Origin: Ceratodon purpureus
Lineage: Eukaryota > Streptophyta > Bryopsida > Pseudoditrichales > Ditrichaceae
Assembly (NCBI GenBank): GCA_014871385.1
Contig: CM026426.1
Coordinates: 51,239,238-51,303,237 of the forward strand
DNA length: 64,000 bases
Direction of reading: 5' to 3'
Shown: positions 45,012 to 57,359 of the stretch, piece by piece
Layout: each line of letters begins with the position of its first letter
Position numbering within the stretch: position 1 is the first letter of the stretch
Notes under the pieces: generated by a model
What the model was told of the DNA's origin: nothing
Database searches by the model: none
What the model saw: the letters and a program-made list of their open reading frames with translations, nothing else
Position numbers and translations under genes: made by a program

Positions 45012-48000
45012 TTAAGCGCGGGAGCGTCGGTGAGCGGGCCTGCGGTCGGGGCGTGTCTCCTCTCTTGGCACCTGAGTACGTCGGCGGGGAGGAGCCTGAT
45101 CGCCATAGAGGGCGGCTATAGCTGCACCCACACCTCGGTGTATTAGATTATGGTTAGACCTTGATGTGGTGGCATGAGCATACACATCAAAAACAGTCTT
45201 TCCCAAGGTTTTATTGCACGCGGGGCAAAATACTTGGTCAGCCTCTGGATCCGAATACCGAGCAGCGAGATCAGGGTTATTCTGAAAATACTGTTTCACC
45301 AAGTCAATCGCGGTTTCCAATTCGTCTTCTGCATCGCTGTCATCGCTGGCCTGCACTTCAAGGTTGTTCTCTTCTTCCAATTTCTTCAAAGCATCTTTGT
45401 GAAACTTTAAAGGTCTGGATTTAGGGATTACCGTGGGTTGGCTGGGCGTCTCGTGATGGCGGGCAGGGTGTGGCGGTGACTGCGGAGGCGTGTGATCAGT
45501 GTCGGTGATATGCTCCGGAATATCGACGTGTTCGGCAGGATCCAGGTGTTGTGGGAAAAAAGCCGCTGCCGGGGACGACGTAGACGCCATGGCCGTCAAG
45601 GGGGTACCGCTGGCTCCTCTAGGTGGGGACTGGTACGTCATCTTGCCCTTATCCTGAGCTTCTTCAGCTGTTTGGTCCAGGAAGCTCATTAGCTCACTGT
45701 CCATGTCTTCCCAGTCGTGGTCTGATTGCTCACGATCCAGTGCAGCTATGGCCTCGTCCAAGCATTTGTCCAAGAATTCTTGCGGGGGCTCCGTTGCTTG
45801 CTGGTGATCTCCGAGGATGCGGTAGGCTATGGTTGCAATTGTGTACGCTGCGCTCTGAATCCAACCACTCTTGTTTATATCAAAATCTGCCCGTGCTTGC
45901 TCCAATGCCATCTTCTCCTGCTGCAGTTTGGTGATGTCCATGGTTGTAGGATGTCCCAGGGAGGTTGCTGCCTCGGTAAGTGATTTGCACCTTGCCAAAT
46001 ACTCCGCATTCTGCAATTCTAATTTTTTGGTCTTTTCTTCCAACCCCTGTTTCTCTTTGCTCAAGAGATCTACCTGCTCCTGGGTGTTACTGAGTTCTAA
46101 TTCCACGTTGGTCAGCCTCTGTCGTAAATTGTTCAGGGTTACTTGGCCTTCCTCGATCTGCTGCAGGAGCTCTGCCTTGGCGTCAGTGATGGCTTTGTTG
46201 GCTTGCTGCTGTGCTGTCAGGGTTGCTTGGGAGATTCTACGCCGAGCTCGCTCCTCCAATTCCCGGTGAGCTGTTGCTATCCCTTCCTTCTCCTGCTCTG
46301 CTGTGTGTGACATTTGTATCAGTACCTCCAATCCTTCCTTGATCGTTTCCACCTGACTCCGGAGTTGGCTTGTGTGTGGGCCATACGTTGTGGCCGTGGT
46401 GATCGCTCCCCCGGTTGCGAGCTCCAACACCCGTTGGCGTTTGTTGCTGGGTGCGGGTGGTGCAGTGTTGGCGGGGATGCCCAAGTCGCGCTGGATGTCC
46501 AGGAACGTCCCGATTGCTGGAGGGCGGCCATGGCGCTGGTGGTAAGCGATGAAATGGCTAATGTAGGCGGAGAGAAAAGGCCCGAGCGGACTGGAGTAGG
46601 TGGGGTCGCGTCGGTAAGCTCTGAGCTGTACCCGAATATTTTCGTCGACCAACAGACCCCAGTTTACCTTCTCGCCTTGATCCGCCATGAACATCAAGGT
46701 AAGCTGGTCTACTGTAACACTATTGCAATTATTTTTGAAATAAACTTGACTCAAAATACCTCGGATTCTGGAGAACCACGGCTCAGGCAAGACTTTGCCG
46801 AGGGCGAAAACGTCGTAGCGACCGTCGTCCAGCGGAGGCGTGTGATGTACCAATGCCGGAATGTCTGGTTGGGGCAATGCGCAGTTCGGCCCCCACTTTG
46901 TCACTCCTGTGCCGTCCCAGCCGAAATACGCGTGGAGGTATCGGGAAGAATATGTGACTTCGATGCCATTGACAATTCCGGTGGGGTGAGGCTCGTCTTC
47001 ACTGCGCGTCCTCATGCTGTCGACGAACTGCTGACAGCGGCTGAGGCTGACTTCTCCCTTCAGTAATGTCCAATATTTGATGAGCCCGGTGTTCGTGGTC
47101 CATATGGTGTCGGCCCTGCGTTTCCATTCCAACACCATGCGCGGCACGTAAAATGGTGGCTCCTTCTTCCTGGGGCCGGGGGCAGCCATGGCGTCCGCGC
47201 AGAGCAAGCGTCCTGAAGGGGCGGGAAGTGCGAGAGGCGCTGGATAGGGGAGGCGGAGCGGAGGAGATGGACCAGAGGAGAGGAAGAGTGGAATCAGGTC
47301 CTGCCAGGAGAGGATAGGAAGAGGGGGCAGAGGTTGGGGAGGAAGAGAGAGTGGCGGCCCTGTGAGGCGACTGATGAGACGGCGTGGGCATGAGGAAGGC
47401 GGCTGAGGTTGACAATGGTGACAGAAGAGCCTTCGCGAGGATGGTGGCGGTGACTGCCTATTCTTGCGGGATGTGACCGGAGGGGCTGCTGTCTCTTCGC
47501 CATGATGTCCGTGGTGGTCTTGGTGGATGGCCATGACCTGAATCAGACTGATGCTGATCTCAGGGGGGCCAGGATGAGACGGCTGAGACTGGGGATCATG
47601 ATGTTGCTGATTAGCTATTTGGGCCTGATCAGTAGACTGCTGCTGATTAGTAGTTTGGGACTGGTCATCATGTTGCTGATCATCATTATCGTGGACGTCC
47701 CAGTCATGCTGTTGGTTTGCCTCGTTGGCCAAGGTAGTATAGAGTTCTCCTAGGCTAGTGGGCGGGGATAGGCTGGGATTATTAGTGTGATATTGTTTTA
47801 GCTTAGTGGCATTTACAATTGTAGCGTGGTTGTCGTAATTAGTGTTATTAACCAGAAGAACCGTGTTGTTGGGGAGGACCAGCTGTACCCTGTATGGACC
47901 ATGCCAAATGGTTTCGAATTTGGTTTTTCTCAGCTTTGGATCCCGGGGGCACCACAATACCAAGTCGCCTTTAGTAAACTTGCGTGGTGGTTGGGACGCC

Positions 48001-51000
48001 TGGAAATGTCGTGCACTCAATTGCTGCTTATGAAGGATGTTCTGATGCGCTTGATCCCGAAGTTCCTCAAGGTGGTGGATGTCGTGAATTCTGGCGGCTA
48101 ATACACGATGAGGTGTATAGTCCCGGGGCTGGAGAGACTGGAACGTGGGGGCGATGTATTCAGTGGGCAGCAGGGGCTGCGTGCCATATACCAACTCGAA
48201 GGGACTGGCTTGGGTTGCTGTTTTGGTTGCCACCCGATACGCCCAGAGTGCTGCTGGAAGACAGATATCCCAGTCGACCTTGTTAGCATGAATAAATCGC
48301 CGGAGCATATTAATCAAGGTTTTGTTCGTGGATTCTGCCTGACCGTTTCCCTGAGGATAATAAACAGTACTAGTACGGTGTTTAATTATATGGTGATCCA
48401 GCAGCTCCTCGATGACGGCATTGATAAAATGAGAGCCTTGGTCGGACATGATCTCCAATGGACAGCCAAAGCGAGTTATAATGTTTTCATAAATGAACGT
48501 GGCAGTAACCATGGCTGTATTAGTGCGTAGGGGCTTAGCTTCTACCCATTTTGTAGTATAGTCGGTGGCCACGAGTATGTATTTAAATCCTTGTTTGGTC
48601 GCAGGGCGGATGGGGCCGACGAAATCGAGACCCCAGCGCAAAAAGGGGCCTAACGGTGGTATCGACTTCAGCGGTACTTTGCCTTGGTGTTGAAAATTGG
48701 TCGTTGAGATTTGGCAAGCGTGGCATCGTTTGACGTAAGTATGGACGTCTCGTTGAAGCGTGGGCCACCAGTACTTGGCGGTGAGAATTTTCTTAATGGT
48801 GGTGTCAGCCCCTTGGTGGCCCCCTGCTGGACCATCATGGAGGAGGGAGATGATTTCCTGCTGTTTGTCCGAGGGTACACAAACCCTGGTCTCTCTGTCT
48901 ATCCCTCGCCGATAAAGCTGTCCTTGGATGACTGTGTAGGGCAGAGTACTGCGTACAAAACTTATTCGGCGTGTGCCTGTGAGGGCGGTGGGTGTACAGC
49001 CAGTGTTTAAATACTGTATGATTGGTGTTCTCCAGTCTGATGGGGATTCAACAGCCATGGTTGCAGCTTGGATATAGGGGTCGTTAAAGGAGTCATCGAC
49101 GCCATGAGAGGTAGCATTGGTGTCACGGGATAAGTAATCAGCAATGATGTGACGTTTCCCCGGAACATAAACGACTTCGAAATCATATTCCAACAATATC
49201 ATGATCCATCTGGCGACCCTGCCACTAACTAAAGGTTGATTTACCAGGTAAGCTAGACTGTGGTGATCTACGATGAATCTGAACTTATTGCCTAGAAGAT
49301 AGTGTCGGAATTTTTTGACTGCGTAGATCATTGCCAATGCTTCGCGCTCTGTTGTGGAGTAATTTCTTTCGGCGGTGTTCAAGAGCCGGCTTGCATAGGC
49401 AACAGGTTGATCGTGTTTCCCTGTGGGGTTTTGAGCCAACATGACTCCTACGGCTAAATTTGAGGCGTCTGTATGTACATGGAAAGGTTGAGACCAATTT
49501 GGTGCAATCAGGATTGGAGCATTTGAATAGGCTGTTTTAATTTTCTCTAAGGCGTCCTGGGCTGCCGGGGACCAATCCTGGGGGTATTTGTACTGCGAGT
49601 GATTTAACGCCGTGATGGGCGCTGTAATATGGGCGAGCTTCTCAATGTAAATTCTGTTAAACTGAGCCAATCCCAAGAGGCGTTGGACGCCCTTTTGATC
49701 GGTAGGTGGTGTCATGTCCAGGATGTCCTTGATTTTTTCGGGGTCTGGGAGTTTTCCGTACTTGCAGACAATATAGCCGAGTATGATTCCGGCGAAGAAG
49801 AGGAACATGCATTTATCGGCGTTGAGGCTGACGCCATTCGCTCTGCAGGCATTGAAGATGTGGCGTAAATGGGTGACATGGTCGATCATAGAGCCATAGA
49901 CGGTGCCGTCATCTAAGTAGATTCGGAAAAACCGTTTCAAGTACGGTCGAAAAATAACCTCCATGACTCTTTGGAATGTCATTGGTGCATTCTTGGCTCC
50001 AAAGGGCATTCGTTCGAATTGGAAAGGACCCCATTCTGTCGAAAATGCCGTCTTATTTTTGTCTTGGTCGGCCATGGCTACCTGATAATATCCAGAGAAG
50101 CAGTCGATGAACGAATACATTTCGTGGCCGGCGACTTCGTCAATTATCTCTTCCATGTAAGGTAACGGGTAGTGATCTTTTTTGGTTGCTGCGTTTAATT
50201 TCCTGAAATCCACGCATATTCGCAGGGTACCATTCTTTTTGGGGATGATAACCATTGGGGACAACCAGGGTGCCGAATCTACTGGTGATATAAACTTTGC
50301 TTGTAGCAGTTTGTCCAGTTCGGATTTGACCTTTGTGGCATAGTTCGGGTTCATCCTATAACGTCTCTGTTGTACTGGGTGAGCATTGGGAACTAAATCG
50401 ATGGTGTGTTCTGCCAAGCTGCTGGGAATGCCTTTGAGGTCTTCATGGTTCCATGCGAAGATATCCTGATATTCGTGGAACAATGCAATGGCTGCCTGTT
50501 TGATTTCCTTCGGTGCTTCAGCGTTGATTTTGACAAATTTGGGGTGAGCTTCAGAGCCTAAGTTGACCAATTCTACCTTGTCCTTTGCGCCATGGGACCA
50601 ACCATTTACCGTTTGGTTTTTTAATGCTTCTTTGGCGGGGATAGCTTGGACCTGTATTTTTTCTTGTATCTCTGTTGTAAAATGTAGAGGAATATCCATT
50701 TTCTCTGGTTCGGGTACAAGACTTGCTAAATGTATTTCTGCTAGGGGTACAAGGTCTGGGTCTGCTTGAAACACCAAAGCCTCCTGTTCATGGGATAGTC
50801 CATGGAGCCAATTTGTGCCGGCGTGGTCTCTAATTTGGTTGGCTTTGGCTTTGGTGACACAGCCATCTACTGGAATGATCATGGTTTGTCCTCGGCGGTG
50901 GATGCGGATTTGATTGCGAGACCAATCATGAATGGCGTGCATGTCTCTTAGCCAGGGCCGGCCCAGTATTACGGGAAAATTACTACGTTCGGGCATGTCG

Positions 51001-52805
51001 ATGATGACGAAGGTGGCGGGCGTAGTTACTCCATGAGTGGTAATCGCCACTGAGGACAATATCCCCATGGGTGTGACTGGAGCATCATTGGCCATACGTA
51101 AGATGAACTGGGCAGCCTTTGGTCTGGGTAGTCCTAAGGTTTCTCGTAGGGTGTTGCTCATGACATTTACGCCAGACCCTCCATCTACTAGCACATTGGT
51201 GAGCTCAAATTGTCCTATCTGCATGTGAATGACTGCAGCGTCTGGGTCCAATATGGTGGTGTTGACCTCAATGGCAGCGTGGTGTGAGGGCAAATTTGGC
51301 AGAGCGACTTGTTGCAAATACTTTTGGAATTCGGGGCTTAGTTCCAACAATTTGGATAGCGTAATGGTGATGTTTGTAGTATCCATGATATCCTGAAATT
51401 TTGGTATAGTTGTCGGGGCTTCTAAGTCGTCCTGGAAATTCTGGCGAATTTGATGCAATCGTTCCCAATGGTTGGGTGGGAATAGCTTTCTAGGCTCGAC
51501 TGCGCGTTCTACTTGTTCAGGCGGTGGGGCAGGTTTAGACCTAGTGGAGACAGCTGCGGCAGATATGGTGGCTATCTTGGCTTCGGCTCCGGGGACTTCT
51601 GTGATGGTTACCCCGCCGCGCCTTGGTAATGTGGACGTCCTTGGTGGCTCAGCAGGTGGAGCGTTAGTATTGGCCCATCTTTGGCGCAGCTGTGGACACT
51701 GCCCTCGCCGGTGATTAAGGGACCCACACTCCCAGCAGGCATCATTCCTGTTGGGTTGGAAAGCGTCGACTCCAATTTCCTCAGTTTGAACAGCAGCCGC
51801 CGCCGGACGAGGTCGTCGTGGTTCGTCGGGACGTGACAGCGTATTAGCAAACCAACAACGCCCTCCATGCATTTTTCCACAGTTGATACATGGTGTCGGT
51901 TGTCCCCGAGCCTCGGTACGATAGGTGGGGAGGGGTAACAGCGGGGCTTGGGTTTTTTGAAGGGCACCTAGCTCCCGACTAATGTCGTTTGCGGCGTCTA
52001 GGATGTCTTGTAAAGTCTTTACCCCCCTGATAACTATGCCTTGCTGAATCCAGGGTAGCAACCCTTTTTTGAACCATTCGCAGAGGTAGTCCTCTTCTGG
52101 TTTCTGATTTAGTTTGTCAGCGAGTTGTCGGAACCTATCATAGAATCTATCCACTGATTCGTCTCGTTCTTGGACAATGGTCCCTAGAGCTCTTAGAATT
52201 TCCGAGCTTGTTTTTAGCTTACGAAATTTGTGTAAGAAACTAATCTCCATGGCCTCCCAGGTCGCCAGGGGGTGATCGGTCTCGAAATCAATATACCAGT
52301 TGATGTGCTGGCCTTGTAATGTGGTGCCAAAAATGTTCTGTAAGTCAGAGGGATTGTTGACACCGTTGGTTCTCGCTATTACTTTGAATCTTCGTAGGTG
52401 CCAGTCTGGGTCGCTTTTCTCATCGAAAACTGGATATGGGATTTTAGGCAACTTTGCGTGACTATCCTGGCTACCTGAGCTGTGTGAGATCCCGGCTGTG
52501 GGATTCTGTCGTGGGATTGTGGCCGACCTTATTGCTTCGGCGGCTATTTGTGACGCTTGGCCAGCAAGATCTGGTGGCATGCCGTCCATGGTTTCCTGGT
52601 TTCGACTGTTTTGCATGTTCTGGTATTGTTCACTCAGAAATTCTAGTTTGGCGTTGGTGGCCTCGGCCCGGGCAGCAAGATCTGCCATTTGTTGTTTCAT
52701 CCATTGGAGAAACTCTTTCGTAGCATCAGGATCGTCTTGGACAACAATGGCGTCCTCGGCCTCATTGTTTCTGGCTGTCTCTGCAGCTATTTTTCGTGGA
52801 GGCAT
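45012..52805 (-). CDS. Gag-pol-accessory polyprotein of element 1 (2,597 aa)
   Basis: One uninterrupted ORF. Gag covers about residues 1-400, with zinc knuckles at 306-317 and CCHC 357-370. Protease has DGGSG at Asp541. Reverse transcriptase has YLDD at 963-966. RNase H has HTDAS at Asp1113. Integrase has an HHCC finger (His1323, His1330, Cys1361, Cys1364), catalytic Asp1394, Asp1455 and Glu1491 (D-35-E), and a GPY motif near 1634. A Gln/His/Asp- and Pro-rich linker follows. From Met1873 (47189) the frame continues for 725 more residues: a globular region (about 1873-2115), a coiled coil (about 2140-2310), a helical block (about 2340-2375), an acidic/Pro linker, and a Cys2-His2 finger (Cys2527, Cys2530, His2544, His2556) with a basic tail. 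All catalytic residues are present. Whether the tail is made as a fusion or from its own message is unknown. Confidence 0.95.
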   Translation of the reverse strand: MPPRKIAAETARNNEAEDAIVVQDDPDATKEFLQWMKQQMADLAARAEATNAKLEFLSEQYQNMQNSRNQETMDGMPPDLAGQASQIAAEAIRSATIPRQNPTAGISHSSGSQDSHAKLPKIPYPVFDEKSDPDWHLRRFKVIARTNGVNNPSDLQNIFGTTLQGQHINWYIDFETDHPLATWEAMEISFLHKFRKLKTSSEILRALGTIVQERDESVDRFYDRFRQLADKLNQKPEEDYLCEWFKKGLLPWIQQGIVIRGVKTLQDILDAANDISRELGALQKTQAPLLPLPTYRTEARGQPTPCINCGKMHGGRCWFANTLSRPDEPRRPRPAAAAVQTEEIGVDAFQPNRNDACWECGSLNHRRGQCPQLRQRWANTNAPPAEPPRTSTLPRRGGVTITEVPGAEAKIATISAAAVSTRSKPAPPPEQVERAVEPRKLFPPNHWERLHQIRQNFQDDLEAPTTIPKFQDIMDTTNITITLSKLLELSPEFQKYLQQVALPNLPSHHAAIEVNTTILDPDAAVIHMQIGQFELTNVLVDGGSGVNVMSNTLRETLGLPRPKAAQFILRMANDAPVTPMGILSSVAITTHGVTTPATFVIIDMPERSNFPVILGRPWLRDMHAIHDWSRNQIRIHRRGQTMIIPVDGCVTKAKANQIRDHAGTNWLHGLSHEQEALVFQADPDLVPLAEIHLASLVPEPEKMDIPLHFTTEIQEKIQVQAIPAKEALKNQTVNGWSHGAKDKVELVNLGSEAHPKFVKINAEAPKEIKQAAIALFHEYQDIFAWNHEDLKGIPSSLAEHTIDLVPNAHPVQQRRYRMNPNYATKVKSELDKLLQAKFISPVDSAPWLSPMVIIPKKNGTLRICVDFRKLNAATKKDHYPLPYMEEIIDEVAGHEMYSFIDCFSGYYQVAMADQDKNKTAFSTEWGPFQFERMPFGAKNAPMTFQRVMEVIFRPYLKRFFRIYLDDGTVYGSMIDHVTHLRHIFNACRANGVSLNADKCMFLFFAGIILGYIVCKYGKLPDPEKIKDILDMTPPTDQKGVQRLLGLAQFNRIYIEKLAHITAPITALNHSQYKYPQDWSPAAQDALEKIKTAYSNAPILIAPNWSQPFHVHTDASNLAVGVMLAQNPTGKHDQPVAYASRLLNTAERNYSTTEREALAMIYAVKKFRHYLLGNKFRFIVDHHSLAYLVNQPLVSGRVARWIMILLEYDFEVVYVPGKRHIIADYLSRDTNATSHGVDDSFNDPYIQAATMAVESPSDWRTPIIQYLNTGCTPTALTGTRRISFVRSTLPYTVIQGQLYRRGIDRETRVCVPSDKQQEIISLLHDGPAGGHQGADTTIKKILTAKYWWPTLQRDVHTYVKRCHACQISTTNFQHQGKVPLKSIPPLGPFLRWGLDFVGPIRPATKQGFKYILVATDYTTKWVEAKPLRTNTAMVTATFIYENIITRFGCPLEIMSDQGSHFINAVIEELLDHHIIKHRTSTVYYPQGNGQAESTNKTLINMLRRFIHANKVDWDICLPAALWAYRVATKTATQASPFELVYGTQPLLPTEYIAPTFQSLQPRDYTPHRVLAARIHDIHHLEELRDQAHQNILHKQQLSARHFQASQPPRKFTKGDLVLWCPRDPKLRKTKFETIWHGPYRVQLVLPNNTVLLVNNTNYDNHATIVNATKLKQYHTNNPSLSPPTSLGELYTTLANEANQQHDWDVHDNDDQQHDDQSQTTNQQQSTDQAQIANQQHHDPQSQPSHPGPPEISISLIQVMAIHQDHHGHHGEETAAPPVTSRKNRQSPPPSSRRLFCHHCQPQPPSSCPRRLISRLTGPPLSLPPQPLPPLPILSWQDLIPLFLSSGPSPPLRLPYPAPLALPAPSGRLLCADAMAAPGPRKKEPPFYVPRMVLEWKRRADTIWTTNTGLIKYWTLLKGEVSLSRCQQFVDSMRTRSEDEPHPTGIVNGIEVTYSSRYLHAYFGWDGTGVTKWGPNCALPQPDIPALVHHTPPLDDGRYDVFALGKVLPEPWFSRIRGILSQVYFKNNCNSVTVDQLTLMFMADQGEKVNWGLLVDENIRVQLRAYRRDPTYSSPLGPFLSAYISHFIAYHQRHGRPPAIGTFLDIQRDLGIPANTAPPAPSNKRQRVLELATGGAITTATTYGPHTSQLRSQVETIKEGLEVLIQMSHTAEQEKEGIATAHRELEERARRRISQATLTAQQQANKAITDAKAELLQQIEEGQVTLNNLRQRLTNVELELSNTQEQVDLLSKEKQGLEEKTKKLELQNAEYLARCKSLTEAATSLGHPTTMDITKLQQEKMALEQARADFDINKSGWIQSAAYTIATIAYRILGDHQQATEPPQEFLDKCLDEAIAALDREQSDHDWEDMDSELMSFLDQTAEEAQDKGKMTYQSPPRGASGTPLTAMASTSSPAAAFFPQHLDPAEHVDIPEHITDTDHTPPQSPPHPARHHETPSQPTVIPKSRPLKFHKDALKKLEEENNLEVQASDDSDAEDELETAIDLVKQYFQNNPDLAARYSDPEADQVFCPACNKTLGKTVFDVYAHATTSRSNHNLIHRGVGAAIAALYGDQAPPRRRTQVPREETRPDRRPAHRRSRA

Positions 52806-52853
52806 GGTGTCCTAGAGGAGGGTAAGTGAAGCACGTTTCCTTTCACCAATCCA

Positions 52854-52871
52854 TCCCCAGCATGGTCGCCA
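52854..52871 (-). promoter_or_regulatory. Primer-binding site of element 1
   Basis: Three bases inside the 5' LTR the minus strand reads TGGCGACCATGCTGGGG. TGG at this position pairs with the CCA end of a tRNA, the usual primer of reverse transcription. It is not the common initiator-Met site (TGGTATCAGAGC). I cannot name the tRNA without the genome's tRNA set. Confidence 0.65.
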
Positions 52872-52874
52872 AAA

Positions 52875-53482
52875 TGTTAGCTGGGATTCTGAATGGAGTT
52901 GGTGGAAGGCTACGTGGTAAGAGAGGCTGGCTCGGTCACCAGGGAGTCGTGGTTTAGCGGGGCTTATAAGGGAAAAAGGGGGGAGAGTCTTGGGTATAGG
53001 GGAGGTCGAAGCTTGGTTATAGGTAATACCGTGGAGATCAGGATGTCCCAGTGCCCGGACGTTAACTACCAAGACCCCAACGCTGCCTGTCCGACTTAGG
53101 AAGGAGCGTATGGAAGAGGGAAAGACCAGGCCAAGCCAGCTAGGGTTGTCCCCGGACGACTGAGTTTCCAAAGCAGAACCAGGAGTGAACAAGCAACACA
53201 GAATAGAAGGGCAGAGATATAAAGGAGAGGTACGACATGCATCGGAGAGGAAGAGAAATGCTTAGTGTCCAGTTTAAGTCCTGGAGGGGAAGTACAAGAG
53301 AGCCATGGAACCAGCGTCTAGTTGCTACAGTGCGAGTAACCTAACCAAAACTACGACTGTCGCCCCTTTCGCTGCCTACGCTCTTATAGCCTGACTGTCC
53401 TAAATTCTCTCTTCGAACTCCCAGTCTGCACCGCTGTTTACTTCTTTGCCGTCTGCACTCCGAGTATCTTCAGGGCGTAACA
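52875..53482 (-). repeat. 5' LTR of element 1
   Basis: 608 bp, identical to the 3' LTR by eye. On the minus strand a CTATAAG motif lies at 53389-53383, about 94 nt into the LTR, and a TTATAAG lies further downstream. Either could serve as the promoter TATA box; neither is proven. Confidence 0.95.
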
Positions 53483-54300
53483 GCTGCATCCTCAGCAGTG
53501 GGAGACTCTTTGGTGTTATACTTGCCATCATTGGGGCAGTAGACAGAAGACAACGGTTTTCAGGTGTTTCCAAGGAGGAGGCACTGGTGCAGTTACAGGA
53601 GCAGACCAGCACACGTCCAGAGAAGCAGTGACAACAGAGCGGATCTGTTGCAGACTGGAGGGCGTAGGTGCTGCGACATTTTTTTTGAGGCAGAGTTTTT
53701 TTCATCACCCACCACCTTGAATTGTATGCAATTCACAGACCGAAAAAGGGGATACAGGCTGATCTACAACCTCATCATGGGAGAAGAGGTGAAGGTAAGT
53801 CACTTGTAACCCTAGCGTTTCAGATTCAAAGTTACAGACCTAGAAAAATTGGTGTTAAGGAATTTGAATTTTGAATCTGGGTATATCGATTGGTACCTCA
53901 GTCAGTCTTGCGGATCTCAAATTTGGGACCTGGACAGACTGTAGGATAGTGTGGAGTACTTGAGTCTGCAATTGAATTGTTTTTTGGGTAAAACTGTGAG
54001 GGATAGTTAATAACAGGATTAAAAACTGTAGGAGTTAATGCACTGCGAAAAAGGGGATAGCAAACAGCTGGGAAGCATACCCTAGACATGTACAGTCAAA
54101 ATTTTCATTAAAGAAATAGATTGTACTACTAACCAGGCCACACAACTAGGAAACTGCGATCTGTGAGTGTTGTATTAACAGGAGGACTAAGGACAATTGA
54201 ACAGTCAATTGACTGTGAAGGGAGAAATGATCAGCCAAGAGCAGAAGCAAGTAGCACCATATAAGCAGCAGAACGACTCAGTAGTCAACAATCAACATCC

Positions 54301-57300
54301 ATGGAGGAGGGGGACCAAAATGTCCTGCCAGCAGAAAGACAAGCCAGGGAACGATTCAGACGCTACATGCAACGGGATGAACGGGCGACAGAGCCAACTC
54401 CAGCGGAAGGACAGGGCCGACTTAGCTCACATGGCAGTGCGGCTAAGCAGGTAGGAGAGCTCATTGACATGGAGGTAGAAAACGACCTGTCATCATTAGA
54501 TGGGAGAACCAGAGAGAGCAGATTTGGAGGAGAAACGCAGTTTGAAAAAGGGGATAGGCTGAGCCGTCAGCCTGACCCAACTACTGCCCCCTGGAAGTAT
54601 CAAGACATGAAGAGGACATCATCATTCAGGAGGGATTTTTCCACTGCTGCAGATGATTACAACACCTTCAGAGAAGAAAGCCGGCAGACCCACGAAGTCT
54701 TCGCAGAACCAACCCAAAGGCCTAGTACAGTCACTGGCAGAGCCGACGCGGGCGCAGAGCCGACTCAAGGGCGCAGCCGACCAGTCTCTCCTGTACACCT
54801 GCCACAAACCCCAGAAACCTTACCGGCTGCTTTTCAGAGTTTGAAGCACAAGCTGGAAGAGACCAAGAGTCGATCAGTCTAGGAACAGGGACTTGCGAAT
54901 CCCACAGAAGGCGGACCCAGCAGGAATGTTCATTTTTTGGACGAATTCAGACTTCGGGCTGAGTAGGAGCAAGAAGAGGAAGACAGGCGGGCTGTGGAAG
55001 CATTCAAAGCAGACTTACAAGCTAGAAGAGAGAGGGCCAACCAGTATTCTACGACCCACACTCACAGCAGGCGTGACCCAGGTAAATACCTCCAGCAATT
55101 GGAAGCTTTACAGCAGGCTGCACCTTCGGGCGAGGCGTTGTTACATCACTGGCATACTGAGCCTCAGTGGCCGCGAGAACCGTCTCAGACTGCATGGGAG
55201 CTTGAGTTCAACCGACGGGTCCAGGAGACGGCTCAGAGGTTAGCCACCCAACAGTTAGCGGCACAGGAAAGAGAGCAACAAAGAGTGGAAAGGGAAACGC
55301 AGGAGCTAGCACAGCTGCACAATCTATCGGAGGAACAGAGACGGGAGCGCGAACAGGAACAGACTGAGGAGATTCCAGTTAGGACTCCCTACTTAACCGA
55401 CCCAACTCCGGAGGTGCTAGGGGATAGAAAGGTACCTAGACCCCTTCTAACAGTAGCTCCCTTGACAGTCCATCGACCGCTTGCTTATGTGGACCACCTT
55501 ACAAAAGACACATATCACTCTGCCCAGCCGACTCAGCCCACAGAAATTCCTGTCAGAATAGCAGAGCCCACCTTTGGGGAATCAGTCCCTGAAGTGGTTT
55601 ATGGGGGGACGCCTACAGTTCACTCCTCATCCCGTGCCCTGGTGGGCTACAGCCCTGCTGCCGTCTCCGGAGGCTCCCACAGTACTGCACCTATTCCACA
55701 CCCTCCGAGGCACCCCACAGTGACATCAGTAGTGCGACTTCCTGCTGTACCCACAGCCCGCACTACCGACTTCACCTGTGCCCCTCCCTGACCCCCTGTC
55801 AATACTCAACGGAAGCAGTTGCCGTACAGAGCCTACAAGGAAGGTAGTGATCCAGATGCCCATCTACAGTACTTTGATATATGTGCCTGGTTCAATGGGG
55901 AAACTGATGAACAAGTGATTATCACACTGTTCGGGACGACCCTTGTGGATAAAGCCCAGAGATGGTTTGATGATTGGCTAGATCACCATCTTACTACACA
56001 TGGGAAGAGGCTAAGGAAGCTTTCAAACTGCGATATCGAGAGCAGGATTCAGATGAGCAGGTCTATATGACTCTCAGAACCTTCAAACAAGGTGAGGGAG
56101 AAAAGGTACAAGACTACTACGAACGTTTTATGAAGTTGATCAAGTGCCTGCAGACAGAAGTGGGAGGAGGGTTCAAGCTTACATATTTCAGGGCAGGTCT
56201 GTTTGATTACTTGAAGGTGACTACCAGTGGGTCTACAGCAAATACCCTTACTGAACTGAAAGAGTTGGCCAGGCGCTGTGAGACTAACTGTACTGATACT
56301 TCGGAGAAGAAGTTGTATTTCCAGGCCAAGAGGACAGAGCCGACGAACAGTCGGGCTAGTACTGCAAATGCCCAGGCAGATCAGGTGGAGACAGTCAACC
56401 GTAGGTTCTGCACGGTATGCAAGAAATTTGGGCATGAAGACAAATACTGCTTCGTGAACCCAGACAATCCCAATAACAGGCTACCCAGCGCAGATGGGAA
56501 GCCCACGATAGGCGTTCACGAAATATTGGCTACACAGCCGACCAGTAGCTCAGGAAGACAGTTTAGCAGCCGGCCTGGAGGATATCAAAACGGCGGAGCT
56601 GGCAGGATTGATGGGTGCTTCTTGTGTTTGGGCACCGACCATCAGATGCGTAATTGTCATTTACGCCTAAAGTTTCAGCAAATGGTGGCTGCTAAAAAGC
56701 AAGGAACTAACTCTGTTGGTGTCAACAGTGTCGAGTTGCAGGAATTGGATAACCCTGAAGTGGCCACTATACTAACCCGGGCGGCTAGGGTGCGAGCTGG
56801 ACTTCCACTGGAAGATAAGGAACTGAAAGAACCAGAACCCCGACAGCCCAAGACTCAGGCAGACTGGGAGAAGGAGGAACGGCTCCGAAAAAGATTCATC
56901 GCTTTAACTGAGGAGATTAATCGGGAAAATGAGTTGGCACAGCAAAAGGAAGAGGAACTTCAAAAATCAAATGTGGCCAACTCTACAGCCAGAGATACAG
57001 ACGGACCAATACTGGATAGCGAGTGGGCAGGGTTTCCAGATGCGGATTGCTTGCAAGAGACACCCAAGCTGGTGCCGCCCGGGATTTCGACAGAGCCGAC
57101 TACTCCCCAGCCTTCATCAGCCGTTAAGACTGTGAGCAGACAGATTTTACAGACACCTATTACTGTGTCTTTTGGGGAACTACTCGAAGTAGCCCCCAAC
57201 CTTACTGAGTATGTCAGAGCGAAAGTATTTCCCAATACTCAGCGACAGCGTAGACTGTCATTTGAGCCGGTTCAGCACCAGCAAGGTTTCAACAAAGACA

Positions 57301-57359
57301 CAGCCGACAACAACACCAGTGGATACCCGGAATCCCCAGGGATCATCGGTACACCCTAA
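54301..57359 (+). pseudogene. Gag of element 2, broken
   Basis: The frame starts at ATG 54301 (MEEGDQNVLPAERQARERFR). It is interrupted by TAG at 54880-54882, TAG at 54964-54966 and TGA at 55789-55791, with a frameshift near 55978. The capsid-like region (about 55819-56300) has SDPDAHLQYFDICAWF, then EEAKEAFKLRY and GEKVQDYYERFMKL, typical of retrotransposon gag. Two CCHC knuckles follow: 56409-56450 (CTVCKKFGHEDKYC) and 56616-56657 (CFLCLGTDHQMRNC). The frame ends with TAA at 57357-57359. Protease starts in another frame, which may be decay or a former frameshift signal. Confidence 0.85.

Larger units (their letters stand above)
44353..53482 (-). mobile_element. Complete Ty3/gypsy LTR retrotransposon (element 1)
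   Basis: The element is 9,130 bp, flanked by a 5-bp duplication GCTGC (44348-44352 and 53483-53487). It has 608-bp LTRs at both ends, which I compared by eye and found identical. The minus-strand order is 5' LTR (53482-52875), primer-binding site, one ORF of 2,597 codons (52805-45012) and 3' LTR (44960-44353). The RT-RNaseH-integrase order makes it Ty3/gypsy (Metaviridae-like, plant type). The purine-rich tract before the 3' LTR is weak (GAAGGATGGCAAAA). Identical LTRs, an intact ORF and a perfect duplication all point to a very recent insertion and a potentially active element. Confidence 0.95.

Noticed and set aside
46314-47066. 250-codon plus-strand ORF inside element 1
   Set aside because: It is antisense to the accessory part of the intact polyprotein and has no recognisable features.
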